Shown here piece after piece: positions 1 through 8,714 of a DNA stretch of 64,000 nucleotides. Each line of letters begins with the position of its first letter. Position 1 is the first letter of the stretch. The stretch lies in contig CAZUXM010000006.1 in the NCBI GenBank assembly GCA_964624635.1, positions 1 to 64,000 on the forward strand, written 5' to 3'. The notes beneath the pieces were generated by a model. That model made no database searches. It had not been told where the DNA came from and worked only from the letters and a program-made list of their open reading frames with translations. Source of the stretch: JANWKQ01 sp964624635. Its GTDB lineage: Bacteria > Bacteroidota > Bacteroidia > CAIKAF01. Both the position numbers and the translations under genes were made by a program.

Positions 1-1330
1 CCCCTCTTCCAGAAAAATAAGGTACACTGCTATGACGGGTAACAAACTCAATACCCAAAGTAATATTTTCAGTAGGCATCCACTGTAACCCGGCCGAAGC
101 ATCCCATGCCTGAAATTGGTCGCCCGGATTTTGAGTAAATACTGCATTGCCCGGAGGTAACAGAGCCAAATATCTGCCAGGGTTCGAAATCACTCCACCT
201 CCCAACGTTAAAGCAAACTTTCCTTTCTGCCCAAACCATAGCCTATTAAATAACATCAAACTTAAAAAGTTTTGTGAAGGTGTAATACTATCACCACCAA
301 AGGCAACCACGCCACCACCATCTTCAAAACCAATATCAGCGGTTAAAGCAAAAGCGGCTTTACTAATAAATTTTGCTTTAGGATTGTTATAATATCTGAT
401 TTGCAAACTATTGTCTGAATGAAAACGAAATCTATTTGGACTATTAGGGGTATCCCATCCACCATATGCATTAAAAATCATTTTTATCCATTCTTTAGGG
501 CGTGAATCAATTTGAAAACCAAAACCTGGTGCTTCATTATACATGGCATAACTTTGCCATCCGTTAATAAGCCATAACTCTAATTTAAATTTATCCGACG
601 GATACATTTGTACTCTGGCGCCTGTAAAAAACCAGGGGGTATTATCAGAAGTAAACGAAGGTTGATAATTCCAGTTTTCAAAATTGTTGTATGAATTTAA
701 TCCGATGTATGATTTAAACATACCTACATGCACTTCAATTCCATGCATGGCATTAAAACGGTATCCAACATAAGCTTCGGTTACATATCTTAATGCATTG
801 TATAAATCAAATTGTCCTTTTAATCCTGAATTATCATTACGTGGGATTCCGGTAGCTCTGGTTCCAAATTGTAACATGAGTCTTCCTCTAAAACCTTTGT
901 AATGTAAATCACCTCCTGCTTCAATATAGGAGATATTAAATTCATTGGCTCTAAAAGTTGCTGTTGAACCTGAGTTGGTATGATCCACCGGGAAATTAAA
1001 ATTAAGGTTATAATTACAATCCACCGTAATATCTCCTGTAAAATATTTACTATGTAATACTTTTTTACTTTGACGATTGTTTCCCTGCGTCCACGAAAAA
1101 TCTCCCCAGGCAAACGGAGCACTTTTCTCAGGTTTTTTATATACGTTTTTATTTTCGTTGAGTAAAAGTTGTTGTACTTCGGGGTCTTTTTTTAACGAAT
1201 CCATCAACTCTTTTTTAATTTGTTCCATCATGATGCGTTTATCTTCTTCACTAATGATTTGTGAAAAAGCATGCTGATTGCTGATGATAAACAATACGAT
1301 ATACAATAAGGTTTTGTAAGGTGTTTTCAT
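1..1330 (-). CDS. Outer-membrane beta-barrel porin (OmpL/BBP2-like), 3' end beyond the window
   Basis: An open frame runs from an ATG at 1330 to the window edge without a stop, so the C-terminus is missing. It begins with a signal peptide (about residues 1-23, ending HAFSQ), then a charged helical stretch (IISEEDKRIMMEQIKKEL), then about 390 residues of alternating strands rich in Tyr, Trp, Asn and Gly (GDFSWTQGNN, NYNLNFNFPVD, RLMLQFGTRA, AYVGYRFNAMHG), as expected of an outer-membrane barrel. I infer the putative beta-barrel porin-2 family. It follows kdpE by 86 bp on the same strand. Porins of this type are often found beside kdp genes in Bacteroidota, so a role in solute or K+ entry is plausible, but the substrate is not visible. 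Confidence 0.75.
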   Translation of the reverse strand, partial: MKTPYKTLLYIVLFIISNQHAFSQIISEEDKRIMMEQIKKELMDSLKKDPEVQQLLLNENKNVYKKPEKSAPFAWGDFSWTQGNNRQSKKVLHSKYFTGDITVDCNYNLNFNFPVDHTNSGSTATFRANEFNISYIEAGGDLHYKGFRGRLMLQFGTRATGIPRNDNSGLKGQFDLYNALRYVTEAYVGYRFNAMHGIEVHVGMFKSYIGLNSYNNFENWNYQPSFTSDNTPWFFTGARVQMYPSDKFKLELWLINGWQSYAMYNEAPGFGFQIDSRPKEWIKMIFNAYGGWDTPNSPNRFRFHSDNSLQIRYYNNPKAKFISKAAFALTADIGFEDGGGVVAFGGDSITPSQNFLSLMLFNRLWFGQKGKFALTLGGGVISNPGRYLALLPPGNAVFTQNPGDQFQAWDASAGLQWMPTENITLGIEFVTRHSSVPYFSGRG

Positions 1331-1416
1331 ACAATAAAATCTTGGTGCAAATGAATAGGTTTCTTTATAATGGTTGTATAAAGATAGGGGGTAGGGTATA
1401 AAGAAATTATAAAGAA

Positions 1417-2097
1417 TTACATGAACCGATAACCTACTCCGCTTTCGGTAATAATGTGTTGGGGTTTATTGGGGTCATCTTCTATTTTTTTTCTCAACTG
1501 AGCAACAAATACCCTTAAGTATTGGGTCTCATTCATATATCCCGGCCCCCAAATTTGTTTTAGAATAGATTGGTGAGTTAGTACTTTGCCAATGTTTTTC
1601 GAAAAGAGTGATATAAGGGAAAATTCGGTAGAAGTAAGTTTTAAAATCTCTTCATTTTTTTTTACGATACGGGCTGCCAGGTCAATATTGAGCTGACCTG
1701 TTTCAACATGGGTTTCTTGTTGCGAACTACCCAATGTGCTTCTTAAACATGACCTGATTCGGGCTAATAATTCACCGGTACGAAATGGTTTAATGAGGTA
1801 ATCATTGGCGCCGTTATCCAGGGCTTTAATGATATCCGTTTCATTGCTATGTACCGAAAGAATAATTACAGGATTGTTATACCAATTGCGTAATTCGGTG
1901 AGCACATCATGTCCGCTTTTATCAGGCAATCCTATATCCAGTAAGATAAGATCAGGAGGATGATTGGCAGCCATAATGATTCCTTCTTTCCCTGTTTCAG
2001 CCAATATGATTTTATACTCATTGCTTTCCAAAGTAATCTGGAGCATTTTACGAATCTGAGGTTCGTCGTCAATAATGAGTATGGTTGGGTTATTCAT
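1417..2097 (-). CDS. kdpE: KdpE-like response regulator (OmpR/PhoB type)
   Basis: A 226-residue response regulator. The receiver domain occupies residues 5-118 with acidic pocket IIDDE, phospho-acceptor Asp54 (LILLDIGLP) and Lys in LIKPF. A winged-helix DNA-binding domain follows (about 130-226, LTSTEFSLISLF through SGVGYRFM). Its ATG overlaps the stop of the kinase gene upstream by four bases (ATGA), so the two are translationally coupled and form one two-component system. Receiver and effector resemble KdpE, which activates high-affinity K+ uptake genes. The kdpFABC genes are not in the window, so the target is inferred from the neighbouring K+ transporter. Confidence 0.85.
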   Translation of the reverse strand: MNNPTILIIDDEPQIRKMLQITLESNEYKIILAETGKEGIIMAANHPPDLILLDIGLPDKSGHDVLTELRNWYNNPVIILSVHSNETDIIKALDNGANDYLIKPFRTGELLARIRSCLRSTLGSSQQETHVETGQLNIDLAARIVKKNEEILKLTSTEFSLISLFSKNIGKVLTHQSILKQIWGPGYMNETQYLRVFVAQLRKKIEDDPNKPQHIITESGVGYRFM

Positions 2098-3173
2098 ATT
2101 TGTTTCAAATCTGAAAGGTAAGATGTTTTGGCGGGAATCAACATGGTAAAAACGGCGCCCCCCGTTTTGGCATTTTTAAGTTTAATTGTTCCCTGATGCG
2201 CTTCTACAATTCCTTTTACAATGGAAAGTCCTAAACCTGTTCCCCCCGGTTTTGAATCATCTAAACGATAAAATTTATCAAAAACTTTTTCCATTTCTCC
2301 ATTCGGAAATCCCTTACCGTTATCCATCACTACGATTTTTAATAAATCATTGTAAATGCTTGCTTGCAGATGAATATCCGAACCCTCAGGTGTATAGATG
2401 AGTGCATTGTTTACCAGATTGTAAATAGCTTCTTCCATTAAGCCTTCATCTAAAATAACCATTGGTAAATTTTCGTCCGATTGAATTTGTATGGTATGTT
2501 TTTCAGCTTTTGTATCACATTTTTTTACCACTTTATACATAAGTTCATTTACATCTACCCAATTAAGTTTGGTTTGAATAATACCACTTTCAAGCCTGCT
2601 CATGTTCAACAAGTTTTCTACCTGTTGATTAAGACGCAAAGAAGCATCGGAAATTTCACCCACCAATACTTTTTTATTTTCCTCACTGATATTGGGATTT
2701 TCTTTTAAAACATCTGTAGCACCAATGATGGTTGAAATAGGAGTACGTAATTCATGAGAAAGAGAATCAAGAATGGTATTGTATAATTTAATGGCTTTTT
2801 CTTTTTCCTGTTTTTCAAGTGCTTGTTTTTCCATCCTTCTTATTTTTGAAGTGAGCACCACATGCACTAGTATAATAATTAGATACATAAAAAGAAGTAG
2901 CCCATCTTCGGCGGTACCTACTGTTAATGTGAATTTGGGAGGTATAAAAAAGAAATCCCAAATCAATGCACTTAATATCGATGAAACCAATACTGGCATG
3001 ATGTCAAATACCATGGCAAGTATAGATACGGTTACTAATAAAAGTAAAGCAACAGATCTATAACCTAAAATATCAGAGATTAAAAAACCAATGCCAGAAA
3101 TGCTACCTACCAATGTAATACTAATGATGTATTGTTGTGTACGATTAATCTTTGGCAGCATATAAGTTTCCAT
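2094..3173 (-). CDS. kdpD: Short KdpD-like sensor histidine kinase (DUF4118, HisKA, HATPase)
   Basis: Inner-membrane sensor kinase of about 359 residues. Residues 15-110 hold three or four membrane segments of the DUF4118 type found in KdpD (including WDFFFIPPKFTL). A HisKA domain follows with phospho-His near residue 140 (SLSHELRTP), then a HATPase domain with N box (NLVNNAL), G1 box (DNGKGFPNG) and G2 box (GGTGLGLSIVKG). I use the ATG at 3173 rather than a TTG two codons upstream. Classical KdpD is about 900 residues; the N-terminal KdpD and USP domains that bind c-di-AMP in other bacteria are absent here. The 3' end overlaps kdpE by four bases. Confidence 0.82.
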   Translation of the reverse strand: METYMLPKINRTQQYIISITLVGSISGIGFLISDILGYRSVALLLLVTVSILAMVFDIMPVLVSSILSALIWDFFFIPPKFTLTVGTAEDGLLLFMYLIIILVHVVLTSKIRRMEKQALEKQEKEKAIKLYNTILDSLSHELRTPISTIIGATDVLKENPNISEENKKVLVGEISDASLRLNQQVENLLNMSRLESGIIQTKLNWVDVNELMYKVVKKCDTKAEKHTIQIQSDENLPMVILDEGLMEEAIYNLVNNALIYTPEGSDIHLQASIYNDLLKIVVMDNGKGFPNGEMEKVFDKFYRLDDSKPGGTGLGLSIVKGIVEAHQGTIKLKNAKTGGAVFTMLIPAKTSYLSDLKQI

Positions 3174-3228
3174 GCTCAAATGTACAGTAGTTTTTATAAA
3201 TAAAATATAAAATGTAGTTGTTCGATGC

Positions 3229-3289
3229 TAGTTATTGATTGTTAGTTTTTAGAAAGTATATTATACTAACAACCAAGAACCAATAACTA
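3229..3289. repeat. Imperfect inverted repeat between kup and the kdpD-like gene
   Basis: TAGTTATTG (3229-3237) is complementary to CAATAACTA (3281-3289), and inside it TTGTTAGT pairs with ACTAACAA. The structure starts at the kup stop codon and lies within the 113-bp gap to the kinase gene. It could act as a weak transcription barrier or 3'-end stabiliser; there is no clear U-run, so I do not call it a terminator. Confidence 0.45.
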
Positions 3290-5278
3290 CTTTCGTATTA
3301 TCCTGCTTAACTTTACAGGCTTTGAATTAGAGAGTATCAACGGGAATTTCTCTACCAATACACTACTCGAATCTAATCCGTAAGCTTTTGCTTCAGACAA
3401 GCTAATCTTTTTAATAAAGAAATAGGCATTCAATATAATTTTATGAAACCAAGGCAATTGGTTATCGTTGGATAAATATTTTTGAATGACTACAAATCTA
3501 AAATCACCGACCAGTTTATTTTTGTTGAGTGATTGGTATCTGCTGGTAATATCAATTTCTTTATTCATGACCATTTCTTCTACTACTTGCCTAAATAATT
3601 TACTCACTTTAGGGTCAATTCTAAAACCAAGGAAAAAATCAATACGAATAACATCTTCTTCGTAAAAATGGGTTACCTCGTATTGTGCTCTGTAAGGTTC
3701 ATCAACGGTGTTAACATGTATGAACCAATATATATCAGCACGTTTAGGTTGTTTATGCAAAATAGAATGCATTACTTTTTCTTCAATTTCATCATTCCTT
3801 TCGGCAGCCGTCATGTATACCAAATGAGTTGAATATTTTGGAATACTTTCATCAACCGATAGTTCTTTAATTAATGAGCCATATCTTTCAAGCTTCACCA
3901 TTTCAACATATTTTTTGTTGATTTTTTTAGCTTTAATTAAAATATACATAACTGCTACCAACGCAAAACCAATGGTTAATGTAATATATCCACCATGCCA
4001 GAATTTTTCGAGATTGGCCATCAGAAAAGCAGATTCAACGATAAGAAATAACAAGGTGAGAAATACAATGAGTATAGCATTCCATTTCATCCGTATCATA
4101 TAAAAAGTAAGCAGGGTAGTGGTACTCAACATACAAACTACAATAGAAAGTCCGTAAGCGGCTTCCATATTACCTGATTTTTTAAAGTATAATACAATTC
4201 CAATACAACCTAACAACAAGGCCCAGTTAATTCCCGGAATATATAATTGACCTTTGATGTTAGATGGATAATTGATTTTTAGTTTAGGCCAGAAACCTAA
4301 ACGCATGGCTTCGTTAATAAGCGTAAACGATCCGCTGATTAATGCTTGTGAGGCAACAATAGCTGCAGCCGTTGCAATAATTACTGATGGTAATAAAAAC
4401 CACTCAGGGATAATTAAAAAAAACGGTTTAAGTTCACGTGTAACTGTTTCAATTCCTCCGGTATGATCTACTATTTTTATATAATCACCTTTCATGGTAA
4501 GGAGTTTAGCGCCTTGTCCAAAATAATTTAGCAACAATGATATTTTTACAAATACCCAACTTACCCTAATGTTGAGTTTTCCACAATGACCTAAATCACT
4601 ATACAAAGCTTCTGCTCCTGTAGTACATAAAAATACTCCGCCTAATATGAGAAATCCTGCAGGATAATTTACCAGCAAATCGAATCCATACATAGGGTTA
4701 ACAGCCTTTAATATGGTAAGATTAGTTGACATTGACATAAACCCAAACACGGCCAACATTCCAAACCATGTAAGCATAATAGGACCAAAAGCTCTTCCAA
4801 CGAATTTGGTTCCGAATTGTTGAATCGTAAATAGTATAACTAAAATCCCAATAACAATGGGAACAGTAGGAATTTCCATATCCGGATTATAGGCTTCCAA
4901 ACCTTCAATAGCTGAGGCCACCGAAATAGGTGGAGTAATGATTCCATCAGCTAATAAAGCGGCACCACCAATTATAGCCGGAATAATTAACCATTTACGA
5001 TATCTTCTTACCAGTGTGTATAACGAAAAAATTCCACCTTCGCCTTTGTTATCAGCCCGTAGTGTAATAATTACATACTTAATGGTAGTTTGTAAAGTAA
5101 GGGTCCAGAATATACAGGAGAGGGCTCCCAGAATAAGTTGCTCACTAATTTGTTTTTCACCTACAATTGCACTTAATACGTAGAGCGGAGAAGTACCAAT
5201 ATCACCGAAAATAACCCCAATTGTGATTAATATACCTGCAACACCAAATTTAGGATGGTGATTTTGTAAATTTCCCAT
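3287..5278 (-). CDS. kup: Kup family K+ uptake permease
   Basis: Potassium transporter of the KUP/HAK/KT family in the inner membrane (663 residues from the ATG at 5278). The N-terminus carries the family signature GVIFGDIGTSPLYVL, followed by about 12 hydrophobic segments up to residue 450 (ADNKGEGGIFSLYTLVRR and TTGAEALYSDLGHCG are family hallmarks) and a soluble C-terminal domain of about 200 residues. A TTG seven codons upstream is open but lies under a likely -7 promoter element (5297-5304), which favours the ATG. Kup normally drives K+/H+ symport without KdpFABC. Placement upstream of a KdpDE-like pair suggests a shared K+ response. Confidence 0.93.
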   Translation of the reverse strand: MGNLQNHHPKFGVAGILITIGVIFGDIGTSPLYVLSAIVGEKQISEQLILGALSCIFWTLTLQTTIKYVIITLRADNKGEGGIFSLYTLVRRYRKWLIIPAIIGGAALLADGIITPPISVASAIEGLEAYNPDMEIPTVPIVIGILVILFTIQQFGTKFVGRAFGPIMLTWFGMLAVFGFMSMSTNLTILKAVNPMYGFDLLVNYPAGFLILGGVFLCTTGAEALYSDLGHCGKLNIRVSWVFVKISLLLNYFGQGAKLLTMKGDYIKIVDHTGGIETVTRELKPFFLIIPEWFLLPSVIIATAAAIVASQALISGSFTLINEAMRLGFWPKLKINYPSNIKGQLYIPGINWALLLGCIGIVLYFKKSGNMEAAYGLSIVVCMLSTTTLLTFYMIRMKWNAILIVFLTLLFLIVESAFLMANLEKFWHGGYITLTIGFALVAVMYILIKAKKINKKYVEMVKLERYGSLIKELSVDESIPKYSTHLVYMTAAERNDEIEEKVMHSILHKQPKRADIYWFIHVNTVDEPYRAQYEVTHFYEEDVIRIDFFLGFRIDPKVSKLFRQVVEEMVMNKEIDITSRYQSLNKNKLVGDFRFVVIQKYLSNDNQLPWFHKIILNAYFFIKKISLSEAKAYGLDSSSVLVEKFPLILSNSKPVKLSRIIRK

Positions 5279-5296
5279 GTTTAATAAATAGATGCA

Positions 5297-5304
5297 CAAA
5301 AGTA
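5297..5304 (-). promoter_or_regulatory. Candidate -7 element (TAnnTTTG type) for kup
   Basis: On the minus strand the sequence reads TACTTTTG, an exact match to the Bacteroidota -7 consensus, about 20 bases before the kup ATG at 5278. No clear TTTG at -33 is visible, so support is limited. Confidence 0.3.
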
Positions 5305-5366
5305 CATTAGTAGGTATAAAGAAAATATAAAGATTTATTATACACCCTAAATCTTAAACATAACTA

Positions 5367-6545
5367 TTAATTGCCTTTATTAGGCTTAGCAAAGGTAGTT
5401 ACATCATCACCGGTAATTTTTTGATCGCATAAGATGATTAAACGTTCTATTACATTTCGTAACTCTCTTATGTTACCAGTCCAATTAATTTTTTGTAATT
5501 CAGCTAAGGCATCTTTGGTAAACGTCTTCGGACTAGTACCTTGCTCTTCTGTGATCTGTTGCATAAAATGTTCAGCCAAAATAGGGATATCATCTTTACG
5601 GTCATTCAGATCAGGAACATGAATTGGAATAACACTTAAACGATGATAAAGGTCTTCACGGAAGTTTCCTTTTGAAATCTCATCAGGTAGGTTTTTATTG
5701 GTGGCTGCAATGATACGAACATCTACAGTGATGTCTTTATCACCACCTACCCGTAATATTTTATGTTCCTGTAATGCACGTAATACTTTAGCTTGAGCAG
5801 CTAAACTCATATCTCCAATTTCATCAAGAAAAAGTGTACCGCCTGAAGCCAATTCAAATTTTCCCTGACGTTGTTTAACAGCCGAAGTAAAGGCTCCTTT
5901 TTCATGTCCAAACAATTCACTTTCGATCAATTCGGATGGAATAGCAGCACAATTTACTTCTATCATAGGTCCATCAGCACGATTGGATAATTCATGAACC
6001 CATCTGGCCACCAATTCTTTTCCGGTACCATTGTTTCCGGTAACTAAAACACGTGCATCAGTAGGAGCTACCTTTTCAATGAGTTCTTTAATTTTTTTGA
6101 TAGGAGTAGATTCACCAATGATTTCACGGGTTTTATTTTTACTTACTTTCTTTTTTAGTTGTTTCGTTTCTACCACCAAACTCTTTTTTTCCATGGCATT
6201 ACGAACAGTAACCAGAAGTCTGTTAAGGTCTACCGGTTTTGAAATATAATCGTATGCCCCTTTTTTAATGGCATCTACGGCAGTATCAATGTTACCATGG
6301 CCCGAGATCATGATAATTGGAACATCCGGATTAGCCGAAGCCATTACTTTATCTAAAAATTCAATCCCATCGAGTTTAGGCATTTTTATATCCGAAAGTA
6401 TCAGGTCATACTGTTCTTTATTGAACATATCGAACCCTTTTTGCCCATCTTCCGCTTCATCTACTTCGAAGCTTTCATATTCTAGAATTTCTCTTAATGT
6501 TTTGCGGATACTTTGCTGGTCGTCAATAACTAATATTTTGGGCAT
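5367..6545 (-). CDS. NtrC-family response regulator with GAFTSA loop and no HTH domain
   Basis: A 392-residue sigma-54 activator-like protein. It has a receiver domain (residues 1-120, phospho-Asp52 in LILSDIKMP), an AAA+ ATPase domain (about 145-375; Walker A GNNGTGKE, Walker B TLFLDEIGD, RIIAATN) and then ends within 20 residues of NWTGNIRELRNVIERLI, so the Fis-type DNA-binding helix-turn-helix is missing. The sigma-54 contact loop reads GAFTSA rather than GAFTGA. HTH-less activators are known to work from solution or through partners. It lies alone on the minus strand, divergent from the polysaccharide genes at 6622; no cognate kinase is adjacent. Confidence 0.88.
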   Translation of the reverse strand: MPKILVIDDQQSIRKTLREILEYESFEVDEAEDGQKGFDMFNKEQYDLILSDIKMPKLDGIEFLDKVMASANPDVPIIMISGHGNIDTAVDAIKKGAYDYISKPVDLNRLLVTVRNAMEKKSLVVETKQLKKKVSKNKTREIIGESTPIKKIKELIEKVAPTDARVLVTGNNGTGKELVARWVHELSNRADGPMIEVNCAAIPSELIESELFGHEKGAFTSAVKQRQGKFELASGGTLFLDEIGDMSLAAQAKVLRALQEHKILRVGGDKDITVDVRIIAATNKNLPDEISKGNFREDLYHRLSVIPIHVPDLNDRKDDIPILAEHFMQQITEEQGTSPKTFTKDALAELQKINWTGNIRELRNVIERLIILCDQKITGDDVTTFAKPNKGN

Positions 6546-6621
6546 ACTGAATATTTTGCCCGAATATAGTAATTTTACCCTAAAATAAAGGAATATAGAA
6601 ACCTATAAGCCATATTTAGAG

Positions 6622-7407
6622 TTGCCTCATGCATTGGATCTTACACCTGATTCCCAGGTATATTTGGNNNNNNNNNNGATGTTGAATGCCATTAAGCATG
6701 AAAAACAATTTAATGCAACTCAACTTATTGAATCTTTCGTTAATGTTTTGCCTCAGGGGAATTTATTTATTCCGGGTTTTGTGAATTCATTACCTGAAAA
6801 AAACAAAGTGGATATGAGAACATTAAAACCGGAAACAGGTGGTCTTTCAAAAGAAGCTTTTTCTTTATTTAAAAAAGGAAAATGTTCACGAACCAATGAT
6901 CCTTTTCATTCGTTTTTTGTATTTGGCAATGGTGCTGATGAGTTAGTAAACAAACTGAATGATTGTACTGAAAGCTTTGGTAAAAATTCAACTTTCGGAT
7001 ATTTACATCAACATGCCGGTACTATGTTATTGATGGATCTGCAACTTTATTACGGATTTACTTTTGCACATTATGTTGAACAACAGTTAAACGTAAAATA
7101 TAGGGAGCTTGTCCCTTATCATTTCAACCTGATTCATTCTAACGGTTTAGAATCGAAAAAAACAATCAGCCTCTTCTCAAAAAAGAAAGGATATTTACCT
7201 ACATTGAATGGTTTGGAAGCAGCATTAATTAAAGAAAATGCATTAAAAGTTATTTATTTTAATGAGGTAAAGATTTTTAAAATTGATCTTCAACAAGCAT
7301 TTAAGGTGATAGAGAAAGATATTATTGAAAATAAAGCCCAAAACCTTATTCATTTTAATTTATCTTTATATTTGAAACAAACCATTAAACAAATTACCCG
7401 CAGGTGA
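6622..7407 (+). CDS. AAC(3)-like acetyltransferase, N-terminus broken by an assembly gap
   Basis: Resembles the aminoglycoside 3-N-acetyltransferase fold family (Antibiotic_NAT), whose Bacteroidota members usually sit in surface-polysaccharide loci and probably acetylate sugar amines rather than give resistance. Family features: LPQGNLFIPGF, the stretch FKKGKCSRTNDPFHSFFVFG (compare RS..P.HSF in the family) and TFGYLHQHAGTMLLMDL. Ten N at 6668-6677 interrupt the start. The first usable codon is a TTG at 6622; no ATG is in frame, and the open frame extends back to 6589, so the true start is unresolved. The stop overlaps the next gene's start (GTGA at 7404), giving translational coupling with the deacetylase. 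Confidence 0.7.
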   Translation: MPHALDLTPDSQVYLXXXXMLNAIKHEKQFNATQLIESFVNVLPQGNLFIPGFVNSLPEKNKVDMRTLKPETGGLSKEAFSLFKKGKCSRTNDPFHSFFVFGNGADELVNKLNDCTESFGKNSTFGYLHQHAGTMLLMDLQLYYGFTFAHYVEQQLNVKYRELVPYHFNLIHSNGLESKKTISLFSKKKGYLPTLNGLEAALIKENALKVIYFNEVKIFKIDLQQAFKVIEKDIIENKAQNLIHFNLSLYLKQTIKQITRR

Positions 7408-8714
7408 TCGTTATATACAGCGAAAATATTACACCACGTTTACAATACGCAGCGCAAGTTGTTTTTAATAATGTATTGAAAGTAGTTATACCGGTTAATT
7501 TTACGGATAACATGGGGTACTTTCTGTCAGTTCAAGGGGTAAAAATAAATTATAGTAAAAAACCAGTCGAAAAAACACTGCATATTTATCCCTCCGATTT
7601 TTTATTTCAGAATAAAATAAAACCTGAATTTCCGGGAATAACGGATGGTGCATATAGTAAAGCTATTTTTCCTACTGATGGTTCATCAGATTATAACTAT
7701 GACCCTTTTGCAGCTGTATTTTATATGGTAAGTAGATATGAGGAGTATGTAAGTACTAAAACGGATCAATATGATCGTTTTGATCCTGAAAAAACGTTTT
7801 CATATCAACATGAGTTTTATTTAAAACCCATGGTTCACTATTGGGCAGAAGAATTAAAAGATAAACTACTGGTTAAATTTCCTTCCTTTGAGTTTCCTCA
7901 AAAAAATTTTAGAGCCTTAGCTACCATTGATGTGGATAACGGCTATGCTTATATGGGTAAAGGAAGTGTTAGAACTGCAGGTGCATATGTAAAGGATTTG
8001 CTGCGTTTCAGGTTCAAATCAGCCATGGAACGTACCCATGTATTAACAGGCCATAAAAAAGATCCCTTTAATTATTATAAATACCAGAAAAAAGTTTGTA
8101 CAACGCACGGAGTGCCATTACGATACTTCGTATTATGCAGCGAAAAGACAGATCATGATCATTCATTGGATAGTCGTTCTATTGCATTTAAAAAGCTGGT
8201 TAAAAAAGTAAGATTCTCCGGTAAAGTAGGTATTCATCCCTCCTATTATTCCAATGAAGACTACTTGAAGTTAAAAGGGGAAGTTCGTTTGTTAAGTAAA
8301 TTATTGAAGAAAAGAGTTCGACACAGCCGTCAGCATTTTATTCGTTTAAAATTTCCTGAAACTTATCGTCGTTTAATACAAGCCGGCATTCATACGGATT
8401 ATAGCATGGGTTACCCGGATAGACCCGGTTTTAGAGCATGTATTGCTGAACCTTATCCATTTTTTGATTTAGAGACCGAAGAAATCACCTCATTAATGAT
8501 TATTCCTTTTCAAACAATGGATTCACATTATTACGATTACAAAAAAGTGAATTCACAATCAGGATTGGAGCATATGCTTGAAGTAATGGAAGAAGTAAAA
8601 AAAGTTTCAGGTTTGTTTGTTTTTGTTTTTCACGATAGAGCATTTTCTCCCTGGCCCGAATATGAGGGATGGAAAAAAGGTTTCGAAACCCTCGTAAAGG
8701 CAGCTGCCGAATGA
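7404..8714 (+). CDS. Polysaccharide deacetylase family protein (DUF7033-type)
   Basis: A 436-residue protein with a carbohydrate esterase 4-like fold. Metal and catalytic residues are visible: ATIDVDNG (the Asp-Asp motif, near residue 176) and GIHPSYYSN (the His motif), then PGFRACIAEPYPFFD and a late VFVFHDRAF His. The N-terminal region (SDYNYDPFAAVFYMVSRYEEY) is typical of the long Bacteroidota version. It would remove N-acetyl or O-acetyl groups from a glycan; no signal peptide is evident, suggesting a cytoplasmic substrate. It starts with GTG overlapping the upstream stop and its own stop overlaps the next ATG (ATGA at 8711), so the three genes form one coupled operon. Confidence 0.85.
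   Translation: MIVIYSENITPRLQYAAQVVFNNVLKVVIPVNFTDNMGYFLSVQGVKINYSKKPVEKTLHIYPSDFLFQNKIKPEFPGITDGAYSKAIFPTDGSSDYNYDPFAAVFYMVSRYEEYVSTKTDQYDRFDPEKTFSYQHEFYLKPMVHYWAEELKDKLLVKFPSFEFPQKNFRALATIDVDNGYAYMGKGSVRTAGAYVKDLLRFRFKSAMERTHVLTGHKKDPFNYYKYQKKVCTTHGVPLRYFVLCSEKTDHDHSLDSRSIAFKKLVKKVRFSGKVGIHPSYYSNEDYLKLKGEVRLLSKLLKKRVRHSRQHFIRLKFPETYRRLIQAGIHTDYSMGYPDRPGFRACIAEPYPFFDLETEEITSLMIIPFQTMDSHYYDYKKVNSQSGLEHMLEVMEEVKKVSGLFVFVFHDRAFSPWPEYEGWKKGFETLVKAAAE

Noticed and set aside
820..1122. A 100-residue minus-strand open frame with a start codon
   Set aside because: The longer porin frame (1-1330) in another phase has a signal peptide and barrel-like sequence and explains the region.
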